Shown here: piece after piece, positions 37,166 to 47,939 of the stretch | Layout of the letters: each line of letters begins with the position of its first letter | Position numbering within the stretch: position 1 is the first letter of the stretch | From: Rosa chinensis | Lineage: Eukaryota; Streptophyta; Magnoliopsida; Rosales; Rosaceae | Assembly: GCF_002994745.2 (NCBI RefSeq) | Contig: NC_037090.1 | Span: 39,427,001-39,491,000, forward strand | Length of the DNA: 64,000 nucleotides | Direction of reading: 5' to 3' | The notes under the pieces: model-generated | The model's input: only the letters and a program-made list of their open reading frames with translations | What the model was told of the DNA's origin: nothing | Database searches by the model: none | Translations under genes and position numbers: made by a program

Positions 37166-39249
37166 AGAGCCAAAATAGAGTCTGCTAAAGATACTCTTAT
37201 GAACAAAATAGAATTTTTAAGAAAATATAGGTTGAAACTTGAACGAAGAAAACACGTGGGGAGCAAGGGTGTGGCCAAAAAAAAAAAGGGGAGATTTCTC
37301 GTTGTCCGTCAAATTCTTAAAATTTATTGGGATGGAACAGAGTCATGGTGATGAGCAGTACTCTGGTTTTTGTTTTTCTCACCGATTGGGATGGATTATT
37401 TCACATCAATCTGCATAATCGTATAAGTCCATAACCAAACAAAATAGTCCTGTTGATCAATCAATAATCCAATATATTTACATAAAAGAATGAATGGAAA
37501 AATACCAACATATACATGAACGTTTAAATAAATAAATAAAATTGGAACTAACATTTTGCCAAAGATACTGTGATATTCTAAGCCTTTGTAAGACATATCA
37601 AGCGATGGATCTGTAAAGGTAACAGATCAAAATTCCTTCTGGTTTTTACGAATTACTTTCTCTACAATAATTAAACACTTGTTAATTGAACAAATATATT
37701 GAAGTGTTTCTTAATTCAGAGCAATTAAATTTCGATCATGACTAGAACATGGATCGATGATCTAGACTTTCAACCTCATCCATCATTATGAAGGGAATTC
37801 TATTTGAATAAGATTCATTTGCATATCTTCATCACCCCTTATCGTTAGCATCCTCTTCCAAGTGCGCATTTCTGAAACAAATTTTAGCGCATCTTAATTT
37901 TCATATCTTTGATAAGAATAGAATGATCGATCAATAATCCCAAAATGGGGACGTACATGATGAGATCAATGGGACTTCAATTCTAAGGTGATTGAAATCT
38001 CTATCTGTTTGTTCTATTCACATGAACGTACGTACTAAGTCAAAAGTTTATAAAGTAAAAAACCAAACTAGACCCCATGCATGCATCAACGACGTTTGGT
38101 ACCTGTATTCAGGGGTTGATCAGCTGAACTAACTAGGACAAATTGTCTAGATTTCTTTGAAACTACGGAGTTTTCATTATCAAATTATGTGCGAGTCACG
38201 ATCTTTGTGTGTCGTTTCGTTACGACTTCTTAGGTTGCAAACAATGGGGCTCTAATGAAAGTTGAGTTCTCTATTTTTGTTTGACTGCAATAATACTCAA
38301 CATAAATCAATGAAAATACAGAAATTATATATTGCACACAAAATATCAGTGCTTAAAATAAACGACCAAGAGAGTGAAGACAAAGATGGAGCTAATAGTA
38401 CGCAGGATCTGAAATAGGGGATGATGGTGAAGGCCGGTCATCAAGGAAACTGTTTACCTAGCTAGCTATAAAATAAGTTCATTTTCATTGATGAGAAAGA
38501 AGGGCATATATAACATTAAGTAGGAGTACAATGGCTGTTGATCTGTGTGGGAAGACAGGGGTCCAAAATGAGAGCGATGTATACGTTGAGGATTCAAAGA
38601 CTCAAAAGTGGATTTCATGTCAGATGAAGATTAATACACAAGAAAAATTCTTACATACGGTAGCCGCACCACGTGGCCGTGCGGCTGCCAATCAGAATCC
38701 ATCAAAAATTTCTTTTATTTCGAAACTGCCCTTGATTTTTTTAAAGTGAAATACCCAAAATACCCCCTGTTAGGGGTCTGATTGGTCAGCCCGTACCACG
38801 TATTCCTTGCGTCTGCAGTATGCAAGACTTTCTCAATAGACAAACGTGTAAGTCAAGAGAAAAGAAATTTTTTTTTTTTGGCCAAAAACAAGAAGATATA
38901 TATTAATTAAAACAAGCTATTAGAGAGAGAGAAAAAATAAACTTGAATACTTAAAAATATTACTCATCACTTATCATGCATGTAATCCAAAGTCAATGGG
39001 GGTATATGGAAATTGGGATAAATTAAATAACAAACTACATATACCCCCTTGATAAGTTTTCAAAACACAAAAAACTCCTCAACATTTCGTTTTACACACT
39101 TAAGGACAAAAGTTTACACTTAAGGACATTTTGTCTTTAAAGAGTTTTTACTTTCTCTTTAGCATTTATCTCTTTCTTCAATAAAATTAAAATTGACGGA
39201 GCATAGTGGGCCTATGCTTTTTGAATTTGTTTGTTTAACATATTTCAGG
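37166..39249. other. Intergenic DNA, no gene seen
   Basis: No supported gene. An open frame at 38531-38749 has no recognisable motif and overlaps a possible short TIR element. A poly-A-like run at 37281-37291 sits near the end of the Copia relic. Confidence 0.45.
38650..38826. mobile_element. Possible short TIR element, about 175 bp
   Basis: Left end CTTACATACGGTAGCCGCACC pairs imperfectly with the reverse complement of the right end, CTTGCATACTGCAGACGCAAGG; both then reach a CACGTGG/TACGTGG word. The left arm also holds a tight palindrome, GCCGCAC-CACGTG-GCCGTGCGGC. No target duplication was found. Confidence 0.3.
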
Positions 39250-39309
39250 TATAAATCTATCCTCTATATTTGAAGGTAAACAGTTATTATTCATCAATTC
39301 AATTATTGA

Positions 39310-39542
39310 CATATTAGAATTAATTGCTATTTGCAAAAATACAAGTCGAGAGCTAGCTGAAGAAAAAGAAAAACTGAGAAAGTTAAAAGATTACAGGTCA
39401 AGGCTTAAAAGAGAAACTCCCGATTATTGGGATGTTATCTTCATAGTTTAGAAAAGAATTTACAAAATTGAAAAATCAATCGGAGATCTCGAATATATTC
39501 TCCGCGAGGAACAAAAACCTCTTGATTATTTGAGCATCGGTT
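39310..39542 (+). pseudogene. Small coiled-coil coding stretch upstream of the pararetrovirus PBS
   Basis: An open stretch of about 75 codons with one internal stop, rich in Glu/Lys/Arg/Leu (ELAEEKEKLRKLKDYRSRLK) and ending at a TAG about 15 bp before the primer-binding site. The composition predicts a coiled coil like the one beginning ORF1. It has no clear ATG. It could be a leader ORF, a small viral gene or part of a coiled-coil viral protein cut by integration. Function unknown. Confidence 0.4.
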
Positions 39543-39557
39543 AGATCGGCACATCAC

Positions 39558-39570
39558 TGGTATCAAAGCT
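39558..39570 (+). other. Pararetrovirus primer-binding site (tRNA-iMet)
   Basis: TGGTATCAAAGCT, one mismatch from the canonical plant TGGTATCAGAGC site. By convention this is position 1 of a caulimovirid genome. It lies 29 bp upstream of the ORF1 ATG at 39599. Confidence 0.7.
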
Positions 39571-39598
39571 TGTAAAGAGCTCAAAAGGGGAATCCCCA

Positions 39599-42094
39599 AT
39601 GGGGACAATGTCTGAATTACTATTAGAGAAGTTGAATTCTCTACTAAAATCTTCTGATGAGAAACATCAGAACCTGATACGAGAAGTATCTAGATGTCAA
39701 GATCATCTAGAAAAAGTACCGGATATAATCGCCCAATTAGAAAAATTGGAGTACAAAATAGATTATATCAAAAAACTTCCTAAAAGGGAAGAAGGATAGC
39801 TAACAAGTGTTGGCAGAAAAATCAATGAACAACAAGAAATGCTGGATTCTATGAAAAATATACTGAAGGATAAGAAAAAGCCTCCAGTAAAAGCAAAGAA
39901 AACTAATGGATTCAAACCATTAGAAAAACCTGAGAAGAATCCTACGCCAAGCATGATTTTTCTAGAACCTTCTACTAACATGACTAGTATCACGTATGAA
40001 AAACCAAAGCACTTGGTAGCAAGAGATGTCAAGGTGATGAGCATCTTCGGAAAAAAGAAAAGAGTACAACTCCTAAATGCTGAAGAATTCAAAAACAATG
40101 AAATTGAACAGGAGGTAAAAAACTCCGCAATTCCAAAGTTAGATTTTAAACAAATCTACAAAAGGGGAAAGTTTGAACTGATGGATAGCCATCATTTCAA
40201 ATTATTGGAATTTACACCCCCCTCTACAACAGGAGAAACAGATCTCTTAATGATCACTCCTAGAGAAGTTGTCGGAGCAAGAACAAAGAATTATCAATTT
40301 ATGCACATTGGAGCAGTCCAAGTAGGCATAAAACTTCTTGCCTGAGAAGGCATAAACTGTTCAGTTCTATGTGTCTTACAAGACAATAGACTAACAGATT
40401 TTCAAGCTAGTCTGTTGGGAACACTTGAAGCATCATTATGCAATCAAGTGGCATATTTCAACTGCTTCCTAAATTTCTCAACCAGCTTGAAAGATGCAGC
40501 TCACTGTCTAAGACTGAGAGTCAAGATAGATGGTATATCAATGAAAAAAGATATGCAAGAACTTGCAATAGTATACAAAATATACTATAAACTGATGAGT
40601 ACCACAGTAGAACCTAAGACAAGGATATCTAATATCTCAGGTCTTACTATTGGATTCCTCACCAATCAAAAGAACCATTCATAACAGATTCACAAAGTCA
40701 CTTGGAATGAAGTAACTTTTCTGATTGAATGGAAATTATCTGGTCTGAAAAGACCACCACAAAATGCCAGAGCAGCAATATATGAAAGTAGAAAGACTGG
40801 AGATATCAGTCTAAAATTTGACGATCACAGAAAAAGTGACGTGTGTCTTGAAAATGTCAGGATAAACAAAAATCTTCTCAGGAGAAGCTACATCACTAGA
40901 GAAGCTAGTATTAGTGGTACTAAATACTCTGAAGAATCAATAGAGCCAATTACTGAGGAAGAATTAGAAGCTGATCTAAATAGACCAGTAGAAATGCTTA
41001 GAGCAAAAAAGCTCTATGAATTCTATGATGAAGCAGAATCTTGTGAAAATACTGAACGATTAGAAAAACTAATCGAAGAAATGAAAAATATTAAACCAGG
41101 AAAGGTAAGAAAAATCCTTCGCTATCAAGATGTAGAGATGGAAGACGGAGAAAGATCCAAAACTTTCATCATCAAAGAAAAAGGGAAACTAAAACTCCCT
41201 GTACAAAACTCTCCTATAGGCAGAAAAGAAAAAAAAAATTCTCAAAGATTTGTTGCAGAGAATAATATGCCTAGGGTGCCAATCACAAACTACGGGATAT
41301 GGCTAAATCTAGACAAAGCTCTAGATAAGAGAAAAGCTCTTGACCAATGGGTAGATAGCCTGATGATGGCCTTTGCTCTCACCCTTGGAAAGTTTGAAGC
41401 ACCAGATCTTCAAGTGTACTATGAAACTACTCTCATCGGAGTAGCTAAAAAATATTATTTTTCTTTCAAAGAGACTGCCAGAGGAAGAGACTGGCTAGAA
41501 GAAATAAAAAATTCAAAATCTCCATATGATTTTGCAATACCCCTGTACGATCAATTCTGCGAAGATCTCTCAAATTTGAGTGAAAAGGCTAAAGAAACTA
41601 TCAAATCAAATATCTATGCTCTCAAAATTTGTGACATGAGATATTTTGAAGAATACTTGAATGAATTTCAAGAATATTACTGTACAATAGGTGAACTAGA
41701 AAATACTGATCTAGTAAACCTGTTACACAGAAAACTCCCTGAACCATGGAGAACAGCTGTGAGAGAAAGCATATCTGAAAAACCAATTGAAAAATTTTCA
41801 GTTGGGGGAATTGTCGACCTGTTACACAGAAAACTCCCTAAACCATGGAGAACAGTTGTGAGAGAAAGCATAGCTGAAAAACCAATTGAAAGATTTTCAG
41901 TTAGGGGAATTGTCGACAGAATCAGGCAATTACTAAAAGATCAATGCAAAGCAAATCTTAGAGCTAAGATGGCAAAGAAACAACTCAAAGGAGTTGAAAA
42001 TTTCTGTTATGGAATATTGGATATGCCAACCAACTGGGGATGTCATGAATCCAAGTTCCATAAAAAAAGAAAAGAAAAATATCACTCGAAAAGA
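39599..42094 (+). pseudogene. Pararetrovirus ORF1, first part: coiled coil, movement protein, coat protein (N part)
   Basis: A single reading frame runs from the ATG at 39599 to the hAT insertion, broken only by three stop codons at 39797, 40343 and 40682. The first ~80 codons are a heptad-like coiled coil. About 40130-40840 resembles a caulimovirid movement protein (FKQIYKRGKF start, FMHIGAVQVGI, LVDNR-like LQDNRLTDFQ, LGTLEASL), the family that modifies plasmodesmata. About 41270-42090 looks like the coat-protein region, including FCEDLSN and KLPEPW words. A 99-bp in-frame duplication lies at 41719-41916. The frame is cut by the hAT element just after a Lys/Arg-rich stretch. Confidence 0.75.
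41719..41916 (+). repeat. 99-bp in-frame tandem duplication in the coat-protein region
   Basis: CCTGTTACACAGAAAACTCC recurs at 41719 and 41818. Each unit encodes 33 residues starting LLHRKLP and ending GGIVD or RGIVD. The two copies differ at a handful of bases, so the duplication is not recent. Confidence 0.9.
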
Positions 42095-42460
42095 TAGGGC
42101 TGGGCATCCAAAACAGAAATCCTGGTACCATTCCGAAACAGTCCCGAAATCCACCGGTACGGGCCGGGATCAAAATCTGAAATTTACTATTTGGGCCCGT
42201 CCCGTCCCGTAGAAATGGGCCCGGTACCGGTACTAGCCCAGTCGATCCCGGTTGATCCTGTCCCGTCCCGTCCCGTCCCGTCCCGTTTAAATTAATTAAA
42301 TTAAATCTTTAATTTTTTTATATTACTTGGTTTATTTTGATTGGGTAGCATATGTGAGAACACATAGGAATGACCACACCTGATCAAAACATTTTGACCT
42401 AAACTAAACGGCCTAAGGCCCTAAGCCGCAACGAACTAACGAAGACCTAGTCTTCTCCAT

Positions 42461-42735
42461 TTCTAAGCTCTCTTCGAGTCTTCTCCACTCTCCAGATCTT
42501 CTTCTGTTCTTCATCTAAATCCCCGATCCCCCTCGATTAGTTAATCCCCAAATCACTAACCCTAGTTCTAAGCTCTCTTTGAGTCTTCTCCACTCTCCAG
42601 ATCTTCTTCTGTTGTTCATCTAAATCCCCGATCCCCCTCGATCAGTCGATCCCCAATTCACTAACCCTAGTTCTAAGCTCTCTTCTCCACTCTCCAGATC
42701 TTCTTCTGTTCTTCATCTAAATCCCCGATCCCGAA
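42461..42735 (+). repeat. 105-bp tandem repeat inside the hAT element, about 2.6 copies
   Basis: TTCTAAGCTCTCTTCGAGTC-type unit starts at 42461, 42566 and 42671. It is pyrimidine-rich and contains AACCCTAG telo-box words, so it probably derives from the promoter/5' leader of the captured ribosomal protein gene. Confidence 0.75.
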
Positions 42736-42890
42736 TTTCTTTCCAATTTCTTGAATTTGAAAGGTAGTTTATATGTTCTTTTGCCGAATTTGAAAGGAAT
42801 TTACTGCTTATATATTAAGTATTTTAATCGTTTGGGTGCTGCGTAAATTACCCTTGCTTATGTATCAGTTAATTGGATTGTGTTTATAGT

Positions 42891-43152
42891 CGAAGGGGAA
42901 GGTCAGAGAGCTGAAGGAGGAGCATGTCACTCTTGGACAGTTGGACTTGCTGTTCGTGATGGAGAGAATGTTTTTGGTGTCGCTCACATATTTGCCTCAA
43001 TCAATGATACCTTCATTGTAAGTTATGCATCTACTTGAATTGAACTGTCATTCATAATTTGCAGAGTTTGGAGTCGTAAATGAGTTTTGTGTATTCTAAT
43101 TGCAGCATGTGGCTGATTTGTCTGGGAGGGAAACTCTTGTTCGCATCATTGG
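42891..43152 (+). pseudogene. RPS14: Captured 40S ribosomal protein S14 (uS11) gene fragment
   Basis: Codons for SKGKVRELKEEHVTLG, then AVRDGENVFGVAHIFASIND (frame recovered after an 8-bp length change near 42937), end at 43017. A GTAAGT intron follows (43018-43105, ending TTGCAG), then HVADLSGRETLVRIIG at 43106-43152. This matches the N-terminal third of plant uS11 (small ribosomal subunit). The retained intron, and a TATAG acceptor directly before the Ser codon that implies the ATG was in an upstream exon, show that genomic DNA was captured. The remaining two thirds of the protein are missing and the first block is frameshifted, so it is a dead fragment. Confidence 0.88.
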
Positions 43153-44162
43153 TATAGTGTTCTACTCATCTCTTTGTTTACAATGGAATAATATTGGGTA
43201 CAATTTTACTGAATGGTGTTGAATTGCCTAGTAAATTTAAAGACTGATTGATTCGAGTGCTCTTTGTTATGATGGATGTTTATCAATTATATTTTTCTTT
43301 GTTGATTGAACTGTATATTATTTATCAACTTTGATGTTTATCAATTATATTATTGTTGGAATGAGACAATGGATTGACCGTGTTGCTGTGATATGGATCT
43401 AAAATTGGTAACTAATACAGAGAAAAGTACTTGTTGGGCAATCTACTGTCTAGCACGTAGCAGTAGCTAACTAGCTAATGCAATATTGACCTATGATTCA
43501 TACCCTTTTTTCTTTTTGCTCTCAATCTCTTAGTTTGTTTCTCCAACTATTATGAAACAAAAATACTAACCATAGTTGCTGATTCATACTTCATCTCTAG
43601 GTCAGTTATTTGATTCAAATCGTTCGATGGCTAGAGCGAAGAAGGTAGCTGCTCGGCCTCATCCAACCGCATCGGGGCTTGAAGACTCTTCAACCGCATT
43701 ACTGCACTTTGAATTCATAATCTGCAATCTGTCATAATCTGCAATCTACAATTTGCAGTTTTGCACATATTGTATTATTGTCCATCTTCACTAGTTCATT
43801 TCTTCTTTTCAAGAATTCTTCAATTCATTTTAGTATTTTACATTGGTTGATTTGGTTTAAGGAAAAATTGATTGTGTAGATTTATAAGTTGCAGTGCTAA
43901 GAAGACAGCTGCATCCTAGAATGATTGAAATTTGAAAATTTTGGATAGCTGTTAAAGTATTTAAGTGTGGGAAAAAAGAAAAAGAAAAAGAAATCGGGTA
44001 TCCCGAATTAGGCCCAGACCCGACCCAATCCCGATCGGTTTCGGTACCTTCGGTACCAACTTTGAAAAAATGTTGTCCCGTTCTATCCGGTCCTGAATAA
44101 AATTTTCGGTACCGGGCTTGATATCAGTCAGTAACCGGCCCGTGCCCAGCCCTACGAAAAGA

Positions 44163-44772
44163 TTCAGAAAGAGTAATAAGAAAAAAGATTGGAAATTTAA
44201 GAAAAGTTCCAATTTCAAGAAACAACTGGATGAATATCCAAAAAAGAAATTCTTCAAGAAAAAGAAGAATTATCAAACCAACCATCAGAATAAACAAACA
44301 AGCAAGAAAGCTTGCAGATGCTGGTTATGTAAAGCTGAAGAGCACTATGTCAATCAATGCCCAGAAAAGGTAAAAGATCTACTAAAGCTCTATTTGAAGA
44401 ATATCAGGCCATAGTAGAAACAGCCAACATGAAAGGCTACGAAATAGCCTATTCTGATGATGAAGAAGATGACAGGTCAGTGTATTCTGCCTGATCTGAA
44501 GAAGAAGAATCATCTGACTTTGAAATAGATTCTGAAGTAAAATACTTAGAATCTAGACAAATGAATGTTCTAAAAGTCAAAAACTGGGAAGAAAGTAAGA
44601 CAGAAGCACTAACGTCTTCTTATCAGGTAAACCTTGGTACATTCGTTGTGACTACTGTTTATGTCATGAAAAGAATGGACTTCCTACATTTTGTGAAGGG
44701 TCAAAAAAGACTTATCACAAAGAATGCTTCATAGTTGAAGCAAGAAGAAAAACTAAGAATGACCTTATCAGA
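44163..44772 (+). pseudogene. Pararetrovirus ORF1, second part: coat-protein zinc finger and acidic tail
   Basis: Continues the coat-protein region after the hAT insertion. A Lys-rich basic stretch leads to a CCHC zinc finger (CWLCKAEEHYVNQC, near 44322-44363) that binds nucleic acid in caulimovirid coat proteins. A frameshift near 44375 is followed by an acidic Glu/Asp/Ser-rich region (DDEEDD, SEEEES) with a stop near 44492; acidic tails are typical of these coat proteins. The protease-proximal part is interrupted by a MITE at 44773. Confidence 0.75.
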
Positions 44773-45519
44773 CCATCTCTAGCGGAGAGGTCAAAAATTT
44801 TGAGGTAAGTTCAAATTTAACAGCTGACAAGGAATTGTCAATTTTGACAATTTTTCACTCCAACCCATAGGTTAAAATAAATAAATATTTTATTATTATT
44901 ATAATGTATTTTATTAAAACACAATTACACTATTTCTTTCTCTCTCCATCTTCTTCTCTTCTGTTTCTCTTCCCCTTCTTCTAGCTTTTCTGGGCGATTA
45001 GAAAAGCAACCATATTAACAAATTTGAACAGATCCAAGCAACCACAAGTAGCCTAGATTCCAACATGGCAAACACAATCGCGACCTCAACACTGTGATTG
45101 ACCATGGCGACACTACTATGATCTGATTGTTGGGGATTTGATCTGATCGGAGTTGCTTGAATCCAATTATTCAGTTTTACTTTCTAACTCCAAACTCTAA
45201 CTCTCTTCTTCTCTTTTTCCCCAAATATGAATGAAAATTTAATTTTTCGTCTGATATCAATGATTTTTGAAGGTTTGGGTATTGTAGAAGAAATAGAAAG
45301 ACAAGAAAGATCATGAATAGTCAGATCTGGGTAGCATGAAAGTGAGAAGAATGATAGAGGAGAAGGGGAGAAACAATAAAAAAATAAAATGATAGATGAT
45401 AGATGAAACCAAGAATTGTCATCCACGGTGGATTTGAAGAATGGGTTGAAGAGGATGAGATCTGCCTTTTGTTTCCGTTGGAGCTCCACGGTGGATTTTG
45501 ACACCACCGTTGGAGATGC
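44773..45519. mobile_element. MITE-like insertion in the pararetrovirus, about 750 bp
   Basis: Left end CCATCTCTAGCGGAGAGGTC and the reverse complement of the right end, GCATCTCCAACGGTGGTGTC, are diverged inverted repeats. Viral coding sequence resumes beyond both ends. The interior is non-coding; minus-strand open frames over it are spurious. A clean target duplication was not found (a TCAG word occurs at both sides). Confidence 0.5.
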
Positions 45520-47877
45520 TGTCAGGCAATTGGTAGAACAGGAATATGAAGAATATTTCTCCGAACAAAAAGAGAAAGTAATAGAAACTTTGTTCCAAGA
45601 AATTATGGAACCCTCTTCCTCATAAATAAAGGAAGAAAGACTCGATGAAGAAAAGATCAATGAAAATATAGAACTGGTTGAAACACCAGAAAATGTTCCA
45701 GAAGAATGCAAACCATTCATACCACAGGAACAAGCTCAAGAAAATGAGCTTCAACAATCAAAAATCGTCTCTACTAGTACATACAGCAACTACATAGAGA
45801 TTGGATTAAAATTCCCTGATCACAAGAAATATCATCTACATGCATTCGTAGATAACGGATCAGGATTTACAGTTGGAAAAAGATTTACAATTCCAGAAGA
45901 GCTCTGGAAAGAAGAAAGAAAAGAATAGTTACTGGAGTCCAATTTGATGGAAGCCATTCTAAAAATGTTCATATCACCATTGGTGGATGAACATTTATCA
46001 TCCACACTCTTTGGCAATCAGAAGGCCAAGGATCAGATTTCTGGTTGGGAAATGACTTTATTCTCCAACAGCGATTTATTCAAGATGAAGAAGCGATAGG
46101 CTTCAGAAAAGGAGACAGAGTGTTCTGGGCAGACCGGCGTTCTCAAGCAAAAAGTGTAGTAGGTCCAAACTTTACTACTCAATATCAGAGATCGCAACAG
46201 AATAGTGGTGATCATCAGCCCTACAAACCCAAATTTGAACCTTCAAATTAAGCAACAAAAAGAATTGCTTATCGAAGAATCTTCTGAAGATGAAGAAGCT
46301 AGCTTCATCCATGAGCACAACCTCAAACACTTTTAGAATAATCTTGAGTCTCAGAAAGTCCTACTCTTGATAAAATCAAGAAAATGCTCGAACAAAACAT
46401 AGATATCGACCTTAAGAAATTTTGAGAAAAAGACCTAGTGGTCTGTGAATTACGATTACATGATGTGAATGCTATCTGTCATGTCAAAGCCATTCCTCAG
46501 TACATAGAGGAAGATAAAAAAGAATTCAGAAAAGACATTGAAGATCTCCTGAACAAGAGATTAATCCAACTATCTACTAGCCCTCATCATGCTCCAGTAT
46601 TCTACGTGAGAAATCATGCAGAAAATATCAGAGGAAAAGCTAGAATGGTAATTGACTACAGAGATGTCAATAAGAAGACCGTTAAAGACGGTTATCAAAT
46701 TGCTCAAGTACAAGTACTGATCAACCAGCTCAGAGGAGCTAAAGTCTTTTCAAAATTCGATGCAAAGTCGGGTTTTTGGCAAGTTAAGATGCATCCAGAT
46801 AGTGTTCCCCTCACTACCTTGGAACACCACAAGGTCATTATGAATGGTTAGTAACGCCCTTTCGCCTAAAACAAGCCCCTTCAATCTTCCAGAGAAAGAT
46901 GGATGACATCTTTAAACATGTTGCTGAATTATGCGTCGTCTACATTGATGACATCATTGTCTTCTCCAAAAACAGAGAAGAACACATGAAACACCTCCAT
47001 GAGGTTGTAAAACTGATAGTTCAGCATGGAATCATTCGAGGAGAAAAGAAAATCTTCTTTATCCTAGAAGAAGTTGATTTCCTTGGAATAAACATCAAGA
47101 ATGGAGTAATAAAACTCCAACCTCACATCCTTGAGAAAATCTAGAAATTCCCAGATAAAATTCCTGATGATAAGAGTCTAGAGAGATTCTTAGGAGTCAT
47201 TAATTATGGGAGAGATTCCATTCCCAAAATCTCAGGACTAACAACAATGTTAGCTCCTAAAACAAGTTCCAAAAGAAAATGGAACTTCACAGAAGATGAT
47301 GAAAAAATTGTGAAGCAGATGAAAGCTCTTTGCAAAAATCTCCATCCTCTTCAAACAACTAGAGGAAAATGATGAAATCATTCTCCAAACAGATGCTAGT
47401 GATAATTACTGGTCTGGTGTTGTTTTGGCAAAAACGCCTGGAACTAACATTGAAAAGATTTGTAAATTTTGTAGCGGAAAGTTTAGCCCTGCAGAACAAA
47501 ATTATCCTACATGAGAAAAAGAAATTTTGGCAGTCAAAAAAAATAATTTTAAATTCTCCAGCTTTTCTTGGAAAACCCTTTACTGTATGCACCGATTGTG
47601 CTAGAGTAAAAAATTTAAAAAATTTTAAAAACTTGATAAAGTTGCTGATAGAGGAAGATTAGCAAATTGGCAATTATTTCTTAACCAATATGATTATAAT
47701 GTTGAATTAAATGCAGGAAAGAAGAACTATCTTCCAGACACTTTAACCAGAGAAATGACAATGTTCAGCCGAAGAGATGACGACGAAGGTCGCAATCCCA
47801 GAAACAGAAAAACTGGGAAAGAACCTGAAATTGCTGAGGTTCCTAAAGAAAAAAAATCCTTAAAAGGTTTCTGCTAA
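45520..47877 (+). pseudogene. Pararetrovirus ORF1, third part: protease, reverse transcriptase, RNase H
   Basis: Aspartic protease remnant near 45840 (HAFVDNGSGFT, where a D-T/S-G triad is expected, so possibly altered) with a WLGNDFI segment near 46040. Reverse transcriptase at about 46440-47145 shows IDYRDVNKKT, FSKFDAKSGFWQ, the catalytic YIDDII (46935-46952) and DFLGINI. RNase H follows near 47370-47740, with a TDAS word, an EKEILAV word and a C-terminal LPDTLTRE. Frames change near 46815 and 47360-47520 and there are many stops, so no active polymerase can be made from this copy as it stands. The last stop is at 47875. Confidence 0.85.
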
Positions 47878-47939
47878 GTCCAAAAGGACTAGCCACAACT
47901 GATCAATCCTAGGGTAAAGGATTGGCTAGCCCATCTCAA

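Larger units (their letters stand above)
42087..44162. mobile_element. Non-autonomous hAT element carrying host gene sequence
   Basis: The element spans 42095-44154 (2,060 bp) with terminal inverted repeats TAGGGCTGGGCA and TGCCCAGCCCTA. It is flanked by a perfect 8-bp duplication CGAAAAGA at 42087-42094 and 44155-44162. TIR sequence and 8-bp duplication identify a hAT element. It sits inside the pararetrovirus coat-protein region, so it arrived after integration. Sub-terminal regions are rich in GGTACCGGT- and CCCGT-type words, including a (CCCGT)n run at 42255-42285. It encodes no transposase. Inside are a ribosomal protein S14 fragment and a 105-bp tandem repeat. A short open frame from ATG 43628 (MARAKKVAARPHPT) is unidentified. 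Confidence 0.92.

Noticed and set aside
38531..38749. 72-codon open frame starting MAVDLCGKTG
   Set aside because: No recognisable domain, and half of it lies in a possible small TIR element.
45184..45720. 178-codon Ser/Phe-rich minus-strand open frame
   Set aside because: It spans the MITE and the antisense of viral coding sequence; composition is that of antisense of an acidic, Lys-rich region.
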